The notes beneath the pieces are model-generated. The model did not search any database. It saw only the letters and a program-made list of their open reading frames with translations, and was not told where the DNA came from. The position numbers were made by a program, and so were the translations under genes. This document shows, one piece after another, positions 15,235-25,262 of a stretch of 33,517 bases of DNA. Source of the stretch: Ignavibacteriota bacterium (GTDB taxonomy: Bacteria; Bacteroidota; Ignavibacteria; Tepidaquicellales; OLB5); the NCBI GenBank assembly GCA_003820375.1, contig RPQH01000048.1, forward strand, positions 1 to 33,517, written 5' to 3'. How positions within the stretch are numbered: position 1 is the stretch's first letter; every line of letters starts with the position of its first letter.

Positions 15235-18200
15235 GTGAATAAGAACAATCTTTCTTCTGCGGATGGAGCAATATCCTCCGAAACCAGGAATTTGCTTAAT
15301 GCATTTTCCGAACCAATCTTTGTTACCGATTCACACGGGAAAATAGTGTTCAATAACAATTCATCTTCAGGTTTTATTAAAGATGAATATTCCAATATAT
15401 CGGAAGTTATTCCCGGCTTAGAGCTTAACGGTAAAGGCTCCCCCGTTTTTAATACTGTTGTAAAACATTTCAATGGTACTGTTACAAATGTGCCTGTTGA
15501 AATTAACGTGAACAAATGGGAGCAGAACTACCTTATAAAGCTCTATGATATTACGAACAGGATGAAAAACGAAGATGTAATGATGGAGAACAGCAAGATA
15601 CTGGAAAGCATTATTAACTCTGCAATGGATGGCATTATTACGATTGATGAAGAACAGAATATAGTGCAGTTCAATCCTGCAGCGGAAATGATATTCTTAT
15701 ATAACAAAGAGGATGTTATTGGCAAATCATTAGATTTTTTAATACCGCAGAGATTCAGGGAAGCACACAGGGGTCACATCAGGGGATTCATTGGAACATT
15801 TGCTATTAAACATTCACCGGGAGAAAGCGGAAAGATAACCGGTCTCAGGTCTAACGGGGAAGAATTTCCCATCGAAGGGTCTATTTCACAAATTTTTATA
15901 GAGAATAAAAAATTATTTTCAGTAATACTTCGTGATATAACCAAAAGAGTAGAATCTGAGGAGAACTTAAAAGAAGCGAACAAGCAGATAAAAAATATTC
16001 TTGATACAATAACAGATAATTTTATTGCTTTAGACAGGGAATTCAAGTTCAAATATATTAATAAAAAAGTTCTTGAAAGGTCAAACTTAAATTATGAAGA
16101 TGTAATCGGCAAATCAATATGGGATGTATTCCCAAATATGATTGGGACTATATATGAGCAATATTACAGGAAAGCATTTGAAGAACAAACACCGTTAAAC
16201 TTCGCAGAGCGAAGCGTGTTAACAGATGAATGGTATGATGTTAATATATATCCATCAGAAGACGGCATAACAGTATACGGGAAAAATATTACAGAAAAGA
16301 AATTAGCTGAAGATAATTTAAAAGCAAGTGAAAGAACATACCGTACATTATTTAATTCCACACTTGACGGAATTATGATAGTGAATGATGAAGGTTATTA
16401 TATAGATGTGAATGAAAGCTTGTGCCGTATGCTTAAGGTTCCGAAAGAAAAATTATTGAATTCATATTTTACCGATTATGTACCTGAAGACAGAATGGAA
16501 GATGCCATAAAAGCATTTGAATCGCTGAAAGAAAAAGGATATTACGAAGGAGAATTCCCGTTAAAGGCATCAGATGGTACTCTTGTTCATATTGAATGGA
16601 GGTCAACAGGTAATTTCCAGCCAGGCATAAACATGTGCACTGCAAGGGATATTTCTATCAGGAAGGAAGTTCAAAACAAATTAATAGAAGAATTTAATAT
16701 CAGGAAGGCAATCGAAATTTCAATTCCTGAAGGAATTACAACAGCAGATAACAATGGAATTCAGACATACGCAAATCCTGCATTTTGCCAGATGCTCGGT
16801 TTTGAACATGATGAATTAATAGATGCAAAACCCCCTTTTATATATTGGCCGGAAGAAGAAATAGAAAATATCAGCAAAGCATTTGAGCAGACATTATCGG
16901 GCAAAGCACCGCATGATGGATTTGAACTGATATTTAAAAAGAAAAACGAAGAGAGAATAAATGTGCTGATTGTTCCAAAGCCTATAAAAAATGCATTTGG
17001 TGAAGTGGAAGGATGGCTGACTTCAACAACTGATATTACAAACAGGAAAAAAGCGGAAAATGCACTGGCGGAAAGCGAAGAAAGATTCAGAACTATTGCC
17101 GATACTGCCAATGAAGGTGTATGGCTCATTAACTCTAATGCAGAAACAATCTATGCAAACGGCTTTATGGCTGAATTACTGGGAATCACAACCGATGACA
17201 TGATAAACAGGAAAATCCATGAATTTGTATTTGAAGAAGACGTGGAGTTAATTAAGAATAGAATCAAAGCAAACATAGAAGGTTATAATGAAGAGTTTGA
17301 TTTCAGGTTCAGAAAAGCAGACGGCGGTGAGATATATGTAATGGCAGGAACAAGCCCTATTTATGACAGCAATGGTAAAATAACCGGTGCCCTGGGAATG
17401 TTTTCTGATATTACAGAAAGAAAAAAAGCCGAGATTGCACTGGCAGAAAGTGAAAAACGTTTCCGTAATACTTTGGATACAATGAAAGAGGGAGCAGCCA
17501 TTATTGATTTCAATTGGACTTATTTATATGCAAATGAAGTACATGCAAAACATGCACATCATAAGCTGGAAGATATAATAGGAAATAATTACCTCGAATT
17601 ATTACCCGGTATAAAAGACACTCCGTTTTATGAAGGTTTTATACGCTGTATGAATGAGCGTACTACCCAGCACATAGTAAGCGATTTCACATATCCCGAT
17701 GGTACAAAAGCATGGTATGATGTTTATCTGGAACCGGTACCCGAAGGAGTATTTAACTTATCATTAGATATAACAGAACGTGTTAAAGCGGAAGAAGCTT
17801 TACGCAAAAGAGAACATATCCTGAATCTTATTCTTGAAAATGTTAATGAAGGAATCATTGTATCTGATGCACTTAACAGTAAAATCTTAGCTATAAGCAG
17901 GTGGGATTTAAATAACATGAACGGCAGTATGTCTAATACAATCATGGACATACCGATGGAACAATTTTTCGGATTGAAGGATGTAAGAGATATAAAAACC
18001 GGAGAAAGAGTGAAGGGCGAAGCATTGCCTATTTCACGTGCACTCAGAGGAGAATTTATTCATAATGAAGAGTGGCTGCTGGCACGTCCTGGCGGCTCAA
18101 GTTTTACAGCTTCTGTAAATGCTATCCCCGTATATAATGAGGATAAATCAGAAATTATAAATGCCATTGCGATATGGACGGATATTTCAGAACGCAAGAA

Positions 18201-21200
18201 AGCGGAAGAAGCTCTGAAGGAAAGCGAAAGCCGGTACCGCAGCACGCTTGATAACATGATGGAAGGATGCGCTATAATTGATTTCGGCTGGAATTACCTT
18301 TATGTAAATGAAGCAAATGCAAAGCATGCACATTTAAAGCGTGAAGAAATGATTGGAAAGAACTTGCTTGAACTTATCCCGGGAGTGGAAAATAGCATCT
18401 TTTATTCTGCATACAAGCGTTCTATGGAAGAACGTATTTCTGAAAAGCTTGAAGCCAGCTTCAATTTTGCAGATGGTTCATTAGCATGGTTTGAAGTAAT
18501 GGTGCAGCCGGTTCCGGAAGGCATATTCGTTTTATCGGAGGATATAACAGAACGCAAGCAGGCTGAAGATGCTCTGCGTAAAAGCGAAGAACGCTTTTCT
18601 GTTGCTTTCAGAACCAATCCGGATTCACTTGTAATCAGTAAAGTTGATGATGGAACAATGGTTGAAGTAAATGAAACTTTCTTAAAGCTATTTGGATGGG
18701 AACACGAAGAAGTTATAGGAAAGAGCTCAAATTCTCTTGACATGTTTGTAAATCCTGATGACAGAAATACAGCAATAGAAAAACTTCGCAATCACGGGAG
18801 GGTAAGGAATTATGAAACAAGGATAAAACTGAAATCAGGAGAGGAAAGAATTGCCCTTCTTTCTGCTGAACTGCTACCTATGGATAAGGAACAAACATTA
18901 CTCACAATAATTCAGGATGTAACTGAAGTTAAGCAGGCAGAAAATGCCCTGAAAGAAAGTGAACAAAAGTATAAAGCTAAATCACAGGAACTGGAAACAT
19001 TGCTCGATGCAATTCCATCCATAGTCTGGATAGCACATGACCCTGAATGCAAAGTAATGACGGGGAATAAGGCATCTTATGATTTCCTGAAGCTTGCTGA
19101 AGGAGTAAATGTATCAGCAAGCACATCTGCTGTTTTAAATGCAAGAATAGTTGAACAAAGGATAAATGGCGTTCCGGTAAAAGCAGAAGACCTGCCAATG
19201 CAAAAATCTGTGAGGACTAAAAAATCCTACCCGGCAGTGGAAATTGAAATGATATTCGATAATGGACAATCAAGAATTTTATATGGTAATGCAGTCCCGA
19301 TATTTGATGATAAAGGAAATGTAACAGGAAGTATAAGCGCTTTTATAGATGCAACCGACAGGAAGAAGATGGAACTGGAGCTTAAGCTTAGCCAGGATAT
19401 GTACAGGGAAAAATCAGAAGAGCTGGAAACCATACTTGAAACTATACCAACTCCTGTTTGGATTGCACATGACCCGGATGCAAAGGTTATTACAGGCAAC
19501 AAAGCATCTTATGAAGTTTTGAAAGCACCGGAAGGAAAGAACGTATCAGCAACTGCCGATGAACCAATAATTGATGAAATATTAACTCACCTGGTAGATG
19601 GTAAAGAAGTTGAGTCTCATGACCTTCCCATACAAAAATGCTTAAAAACAGGTGAGAGTATTTATGGCACTGAAGTGGAGTACCGTTTCCGAAGCGGTGA
19701 GATAAAATATATGTTAGGGAATGTTGTTCCGGTATTAGATAAGGACAATAAAGTAAAAGGGTGCATAAGTTCATTTTCGGATGTTACCGAGATTAAGATG
19801 GCTCAAAAGGCATTGTTAGATAGTGAAGAAAGGTATAAAGAAAAATCTGAAGAGCTGGAAACTATACTTGAAACAATTCCAACACCGGTATGGATAGCAA
19901 AAGACCCGGAAGCAAAATATATTGCAGGAAATAAATCAGCAAATGCAATAATGGGTTTACCGGAAGGCGGAAATGCGTCATTGAGTACAAATGCATCGGT
20001 TCTTAGCGGATTGATAAAACAATATATGAATGGAGTTGAAGTAGAGCCATCAGAATTGCCAATACAAAAATGTCTTTCAACAGGTAAAACAATTAAATCT
20101 GCAGAAATAGAATTCAGATATCCAAGCGGAAGAAATATATATTTATTGGGAAACGCTGTTCCGGTATTAGATAAGAGCAATAATATTAAAGGATGTGTCA
20201 GTGCGTTTACAGATATAACAGAAATAAAGAAATACCAGCAGGCATTAAAAGAGAACGAGGATAGGTTAAAGTTTTCCATGAAAAACGCAAATGCAGGTTC
20301 ATGGGAATGGGATATAAAAACAGGTGAAGAAAAATGGTCTGCTGAATATTACGAATTGTTTGGCTTATATCCGGGAAAAGTACAGCCCACTTTCGAAAAC
20401 TGGGTAAATACAATCCACCCGGATGACAGGGATAGAGTGCTGAGTGAAATGGATATGGCTATAGATAATAACGGCACTGATCTGAACACGGAATTCAGAG
20501 CCTTCCATGTAAAAAAAGGAATAAGATGGATAAACGCTATAGGCAAAGCAACATATAATGAAAATGGTGAGCCATTAAAGATTGCAGGAATTTCACTGGA
20601 TATTACCGAAAGAAAAATTACAGAAAGGCATTTAGACATCCAGTATTCTATTGCAAATGCATTAACTGAGGCACAGACATTAAAAGATGCAACATATAAG
20701 GTACTTGGAGCAATCTGCCGTGAACTTGGATGGGAGCTTGGTATTTGGTGGGTCGTGGATAAAGAAAAGAATATACTTAAAATAGAAAGCATATGGAAAA
20801 GCGAAAGTATAACGGAATCCGGAAAAGGAATTACCGACCCATTTGCTGTATTCATGCCGGGTGAAGGTTTGCCGGGTGCTGTTTGGATTGAAGATAATCC
20901 GAAATGGGTGCAGGATATAATGAACGATATAAATTTCCCGAGGAAAAAACTTGCCGCAAGACAGGGACTGCATGCGGCTCTTGCTTTCCCAACCCGCAGT
21001 GGTGATGAAGTTACAGGTATTATAGAATGCTTCAGCCAGGAAATTCTTAATCCTAATGATGACCTGCTTGAGCTCTTTGATGCGGCAGGCAGACAGATAG
21101 GCAATTTCGTTGAAAGGAAAAAAGCGGAAGCTAAATACAGGGACCTTTACGAGAATGCACCTGATATGTATATTTCTTTTGATCCAGGCACGGCACGGAT

Positions 21201-24200
21201 TACACAATGCAACAGAACATTAGCTGAATCTACAGGCTATACTAAAAATGAAATTATCGGTCAAAGTATCTTTGGTATATTCCATAAATCATGCAGAAGA
21301 AAATTAAATATAATCAGGAAAGAGTTTGAGGAAAAAGGTGAAATAATAAATGCAGAGCTTCAGTTAAGAAGAAAAGACGGTTCAAAAATAGATGTTATTC
21401 TAAATGCATCAGCAGTAAGAGATGAGGAAGGCAATATAATCTACAGCCGTTCCGGCATGCGTGATATAACGGAAAGGAAAAAATTCGAGCAGGAAATCAA
21501 GCAAAGAGATATAGAATTAACGGATTTCATTGAGAAGGCACCTGTGGGCTTAAACAGAATTGCTGAAGACGGAACTATATTATGGAGCAATAATACAGAA
21601 ATTAAAAATCTCGGATTCAAAAAAGATGAGTTCATCAATTATAATATTAAAGATTTTCTGCTGGAAGAAAATACGTGGAGTATAATATTGCAAAGATTGA
21701 GAAATGATGAGCAGATAAAGAACATGGATGTGCAATTTAAGGAAAAACACGGCGGGTTCAAATATCTTTTACTTTCAGCAAATGTATATAAAGAAGACGG
21801 AAAATTTGCATATGTAAAAACCTTTACAAGAGATATAACCCCGAGGAAAATTGCAGAAAGTCATTTAAAGACACAATACTCAATTTCCACAGCACTTTCA
21901 GAATCAAGAACTCTGAAAAGCGCTGCTGAAAAAGCACTTGAAGCCGTTTGTGATGGTATCGGCTGGAAGGCAGCACTATGGTGGAGAGTTGATGAGACAA
22001 CAAATACTTTAATGAACTATGCCAGCTGGTACTCAAGAACTATGGACAGTGTAAATACTGATATTCTAAATGAAGATTTCGTGTACCAAAAAGGTAATGG
22101 GCTGCCCGGCAGGGTTTGGAAAAAAGAGAAGGCGTTATATGTACCGAACATAATTAAAAATAAAAACTTTGTTCGTCTGAATAAATTTGTCTCTATGGGA
22201 ATAGAATCTGCTTTTGCTTTTCCAATCAAAGTTGGAGAAAAAGTTATTGCTGTAGTTGAGTGTTTCGGGGACAGGGTAATTGTCCCGAACCAGGATTTAA
22301 TAGATATGCTTGAATCCACGGGACGGCAGATGGGTAATTTTATTGAAAGGATAAAAGCTGAAGACGCTCTAATGCTGGCTAATGAAACACTTGAAGACAG
22401 GGTTATAGAAAGAACAGCACAGCTTAAGAATGTGATAGATAAGCTTGAGCATGAGATTGAAGAAAGGCAAAAAGCTGAAAAAGAGATAGAAATTCTTGCA
22501 CAGGCAATGAAAAGTACAAATGACAGTGTTTGCATTACAGACCTGAAAAACAAAATGCTTTTTGTGAACAGTGCATTTGAAAAGATATATGGTTATACAG
22601 AAGAAGAAGTACTCGGTAAATCTGTTAATATAATCCGTTCAAGCCATACCGGCAGTGAAACAATTAAAAAAATATATGAATCTACGCTGGAAGGCGGCTG
22701 GCAGGGTGAGATAATTAATACCAAGAAAAACGGTACAGAATTCCCTGTCTGGCTTTCAACATCGGTAATACGGGATAACCATGGACAACCGCGTGCTTTA
22801 ATAAATGTTACAATTGATATAACCGAAACTAAAAAGACTCAAATGCTTTTGCAGCAGCAAGCGGATCTGGTTAAGCTTCTGCAGGAAATTACGGTTGCAG
22901 CTAACCAGACATTTAATTTAGATGAAGCACTGAAGTTTGCTGTTGATAAAATATGTTTGTTCACAAAATGGGAAGTCGGACACGTATATAAAGTGACAAA
23001 AGAAAAAGTATTTGAATCTACTAAGATATGGCACTTCAGCAATATGAGGAAGTTCAATACTTTCAGAAATATCACCGAGAGGACAATATTAAAGAAGAAT
23101 AAAGGTATTCCGGGATTAGTATATAAACAAAAGAAAGCTGTCTGGATATATGATGTGACTAAGTCCCCGCAATTTACAAGGAAACATCCAACACTTGATA
23201 TTAAGTTACGTTCAGCTTTTTTATTTCCTGTATTTATAGAAAATGAAATAATATGCATTCTTGAATTCTACACCACAAAGCTTACAAAGCTGAATGAAAA
23301 TACTTTGAATATTATGTATAATATTGGTACTCAGCTTGGCAGAGTTGCTGAACGCCAGAGAGCAATTGAAACTATCAGAGACAGTGAAACAAAATTTAAA
23401 GCTGTAGCTGAAACTGCCAATGATGCAATTATTTCAATAGACAGTGAAAGTAATATTGTGTATTTTAACTACAGTGCAGAAATTATATTTGATTATAAGA
23501 AAGATGAATTAACGGGCAGTTCATTCCATAAGCTATTTTCAACACAATTCAGAAATATATTAAAGCAATCAAACAGGGAGCTTATCAAAAACGGAGTGAG
23601 TGTCCTTTCAGGCAAAACGATAGAAGTTACCGGATTAAAAAAAGACGGCACGGAATTTCCGGCAGAGCTTTCAATTTCGAATTGGCAGTCAAGTGACGGC
23701 ATGTATTTTACAGCAATGATAAGAGATATTACAGAGCGTAAAGAAGCTGAATTAAAACTTCTGAAGAATGAAAAGCAGTTAAAAGATGCACAGCATATTG
23801 CTCACATTGGAAGCTTTGAATGGGATATTGTAAATGACAAAGTATATTGGTCTGAAGAATTATACAGGATATACGGAGTGAAGTATCATGAATTTGAAGG
23901 GACATTTGAAGGATTCTTAAAGCAGATTGACCCTAAGGATAGAGAAAACGTTCAGCAGACAATTATTCAATCTTATCAAAGCTCTGCACCTTTCTCTATT
24001 GAAGAAAAAATAATCAGACCAAATGGTGAAATCAGGATATTGCTGATTAGAGGCGAGTTCATAAAAGACCAGCTTGGAAAAACAGTACGGCTTATAGGTG
24101 CATGCCAGGATATAACAGAAAGAAAGGAAGCAGAAGAACAGCTAAGAATCAGCGAAAAGGGTTTAAAAGATTCTCAGAGGATAGCACATCTTGGAAGCTG

Positions 24201-25251
24201 GGAATGGGAAATGAAAACCGGAAAGCTTGTTTATTCCGATGAATTTTTGCGGATATACGGACAGGACCCGAATAATTTTGACCCAAATGGTTTTGACCCG
24301 AACAAATACATACATCCCGAAGATAAAGAATGGGCGGCTAAACTGGGTCAATCGTTAATTTCCAATCAAAAACCCTTTAGTGTCCATTACAGAATTGTAC
24401 TTCCGGATAAGACAATTAAAATATTAAAAGCTGAAGGACAGGTAGAAAAAGATAATATGGATATACCTATAAGAATGTTTGGCAGTATTCTTGATGTAAC
24501 AGAGCAGAAGCTTGCAGAAGAAGAGCTCAGGCAGGCGAACGAAAAATTACACCTGGCGCAGAATGAGCTGATACATTCTGAAAAGCTTGCAGCACTGGGC
24601 AGGTTCTCTTCGGGTATAGCACACGAAATAAGAAATCCTCTTGCAAATATCAGTGCACTTGCACAAATCCTGATGAGCAAGTACAAAGTAGACCCGAAGA
24701 TGAAAAAACACCTGAGATATATTTTGATAAATACGGATATTGCAAACAGAATTATAAAGGACCTGCTGAATTTTGCCGCCCCCGATGAAGCTCCGTACAG
24801 GGCAGGTAGTATAGAAAAAATAATAAATAATTTGTATAATATAGTAAAATCGAGGTGCATACGAAACAAGGTACATTTAATTAAACAAATATCTCCGCAT
24901 CTTCCTGAAATACTTTTGAATGAGAAGAAACTACAGGCGGCATTTTTGAATTTTATATCAAACGCAATTGATGCAATGCCAAAAGGAGGTAAATTAAGAA
25001 TAGAAGCGGAACATAATAAAAACACAAATGAAGTCATAGTTACATTCGAAGATACAGGGTCAGGTATTTCGCAGGAATATATGGATAAGATATTTGAGCC
25101 GTTCTTTACAACAAAAGATGACGGTACCGGTTTAGGATTAAGCTTAGCATACCAGGTAATAAAATCACATGAAGGCAAGCTGGAAATTCAAAGCCGGGTT
25201 GGACACGGAACAAAAATAGAAGTAAAAATTCCTGCACAAAAAGAAAATTAA
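15235..25251 (+). CDS. Giant soluble multi-PAS/GAF sensor histidine kinase (3338 aa)
   Basis: This is one uninterrupted frame of 3338 residues, starting at a GTG (an in-frame stop lies at 15217-15219). My reading of the domains, by residue: PAS 1-14 start near 20, 122, 252, 370, 490, 619, 744, 864, 1002, 1122, 1254, 1399, 1542 and 1679; GAF 1 near 1802; PAS 15-16 near 1969 and 2094; GAF 2 near 2213; a coiled coil at about 2378-2425; PAS 17 near 2423; GAF 3 near 2550; PAS 18-20 near 2722, 2855 and 2983. The kinase is NtrB-like, with His3130 in GIAHEIRNPLANI, N box NFISNAIDAMPKGG, DTGSGIS, FEPFFTTK and GTGLGLSLAY. PAS units end in the DITERKKAE linker helix. There is no membrane segment or signal peptide, so it senses cytosolic signals. 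PAS 2 keeps a His at the FixL haem-ligand position. The next gene, 11 nt on, is its likely partner. Confidence 0.95.
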   Translation: MNKNNLSSADGAISSETRNLLNAFSEPIFVTDSHGKIVFNNNSSSGFIKDEYSNISEVIPGLELNGKGSPVFNTVVKHFNGTVTNVPVEINVNKWEQNYLIKLYDITNRMKNEDVMMENSKILESIINSAMDGIITIDEEQNIVQFNPAAEMIFLYNKEDVIGKSLDFLIPQRFREAHRGHIRGFIGTFAIKHSPGESGKITGLRSNGEEFPIEGSISQIFIENKKLFSVILRDITKRVESEENLKEANKQIKNILDTITDNFIALDREFKFKYINKKVLERSNLNYEDVIGKSIWDVFPNMIGTIYEQYYRKAFEEQTPLNFAERSVLTDEWYDVNIYPSEDGITVYGKNITEKKLAEDNLKASERTYRTLFNSTLDGIMIVNDEGYYIDVNESLCRMLKVPKEKLLNSYFTDYVPEDRMEDAIKAFESLKEKGYYEGEFPLKASDGTLVHIEWRSTGNFQPGINMCTARDISIRKEVQNKLIEEFNIRKAIEISIPEGITTADNNGIQTYANPAFCQMLGFEHDELIDAKPPFIYWPEEEIENISKAFEQTLSGKAPHDGFELIFKKKNEERINVLIVPKPIKNAFGEVEGWLTSTTDITNRKKAENALAESEERFRTIADTANEGVWLINSNAETIYANGFMAELLGITTDDMINRKIHEFVFEEDVELIKNRIKANIEGYNEEFDFRFRKADGGEIYVMAGTSPIYDSNGKITGALGMFSDITERKKAEIALAESEKRFRNTLDTMKEGAAIIDFNWTYLYANEVHAKHAHHKLEDIIGNNYLELLPGIKDTPFYEGFIRCMNERTTQHIVSDFTYPDGTKAWYDVYLEPVPEGVFNLSLDITERVKAEEALRKREHILNLILENVNEGIIVSDALNSKILAISRWDLNNMNGSMSNTIMDIPMEQFFGLKDVRDIKTGERVKGEALPISRALRGEFIHNEEWLLARPGGSSFTASVNAIPVYNEDKSEIINAIAIWTDISERKKAEEALKESESRYRSTLDNMMEGCAIIDFGWNYLYVNEANAKHAHLKREEMIGKNLLELIPGVENSIFYSAYKRSMEERISEKLEASFNFADGSLAWFEVMVQPVPEGIFVLSEDITERKQAEDALRKSEERFSVAFRTNPDSLVISKVDDGTMVEVNETFLKLFGWEHEEVIGKSSNSLDMFVNPDDRNTAIEKLRNHGRVRNYETRIKLKSGEERIALLSAELLPMDKEQTLLTIIQDVTEVKQAENALKESEQKYKAKSQELETLLDAIPSIVWIAHDPECKVMTGNKASYDFLKLAEGVNVSASTSAVLNARIVEQRINGVPVKAEDLPMQKSVRTKKSYPAVEIEMIFDNGQSRILYGNAVPIFDDKGNVTGSISAFIDATDRKKMELELKLSQDMYREKSEELETILETIPTPVWIAHDPDAKVITGNKASYEVLKAPEGKNVSATADEPIIDEILTHLVDGKEVESHDLPIQKCLKTGESIYGTEVEYRFRSGEIKYMLGNVVPVLDKDNKVKGCISSFSDVTEIKMAQKALLDSEERYKEKSEELETILETIPTPVWIAKDPEAKYIAGNKSANAIMGLPEGGNASLSTNASVLSGLIKQYMNGVEVEPSELPIQKCLSTGKTIKSAEIEFRYPSGRNIYLLGNAVPVLDKSNNIKGCVSAFTDITEIKKYQQALKENEDRLKFSMKNANAGSWEWDIKTGEEKWSAEYYELFGLYPGKVQPTFENWVNTIHPDDRDRVLSEMDMAIDNNGTDLNTEFRAFHVKKGIRWINAIGKATYNENGEPLKIAGISLDITERKITERHLDIQYSIANALTEAQTLKDATYKVLGAICRELGWELGIWWVVDKEKNILKIESIWKSESITESGKGITDPFAVFMPGEGLPGAVWIEDNPKWVQDIMNDINFPRKKLAARQGLHAALAFPTRSGDEVTGIIECFSQEILNPNDDLLELFDAAGRQIGNFVERKKAEAKYRDLYENAPDMYISFDPGTARITQCNRTLAESTGYTKNEIIGQSIFGIFHKSCRRKLNIIRKEFEEKGEIINAELQLRRKDGSKIDVILNASAVRDEEGNIIYSRSGMRDITERKKFEQEIKQRDIELTDFIEKAPVGLNRIAEDGTILWSNNTEIKNLGFKKDEFINYNIKDFLLEENTWSIILQRLRNDEQIKNMDVQFKEKHGGFKYLLLSANVYKEDGKFAYVKTFTRDITPRKIAESHLKTQYSISTALSESRTLKSAAEKALEAVCDGIGWKAALWWRVDETTNTLMNYASWYSRTMDSVNTDILNEDFVYQKGNGLPGRVWKKEKALYVPNIIKNKNFVRLNKFVSMGIESAFAFPIKVGEKVIAVVECFGDRVIVPNQDLIDMLESTGRQMGNFIERIKAEDALMLANETLEDRVIERTAQLKNVIDKLEHEIEERQKAEKEIEILAQAMKSTNDSVCITDLKNKMLFVNSAFEKIYGYTEEEVLGKSVNIIRSSHTGSETIKKIYESTLEGGWQGEIINTKKNGTEFPVWLSTSVIRDNHGQPRALINVTIDITETKKTQMLLQQQADLVKLLQEITVAANQTFNLDEALKFAVDKICLFTKWEVGHVYKVTKEKVFESTKIWHFSNMRKFNTFRNITERTILKKNKGIPGLVYKQKKAVWIYDVTKSPQFTRKHPTLDIKLRSAFLFPVFIENEIICILEFYTTKLTKLNENTLNIMYNIGTQLGRVAERQRAIETIRDSETKFKAVAETANDAIISIDSESNIVYFNYSAEIIFDYKKDELTGSSFHKLFSTQFRNILKQSNRELIKNGVSVLSGKTIEVTGLKKDGTEFPAELSISNWQSSDGMYFTAMIRDITERKEAELKLLKNEKQLKDAQHIAHIGSFEWDIVNDKVYWSEELYRIYGVKYHEFEGTFEGFLKQIDPKDRENVQQTIIQSYQSSAPFSIEEKIIRPNGEIRILLIRGEFIKDQLGKTVRLIGACQDITERKEAEEQLRISEKGLKDSQRIAHLGSWEWEMKTGKLVYSDEFLRIYGQDPNNFDPNGFDPNKYIHPEDKEWAAKLGQSLISNQKPFSVHYRIVLPDKTIKILKAEGQVEKDNMDIPIRMFGSILDVTEQKLAEEELRQANEKLHLAQNELIHSEKLAALGRFSSGIAHEIRNPLANISALAQILMSKYKVDPKMKKHLRYILINTDIANRIIKDLLNFAAPDEAPYRAGSIEKIINNLYNIVKSRCIRNKVHLIKQISPHLPEILLNEKKLQAAFLNFISNAIDAMPKGGKLRIEAEHNKNTNEVIVTFEDTGSGISQEYMDKIFEPFFTTKDDGTGLGLSLAYQVIKSHEGKLEIQSRVGHGTKIEVKIPAQKEN

Positions 25252-25262
25252 AACAATAGTAA

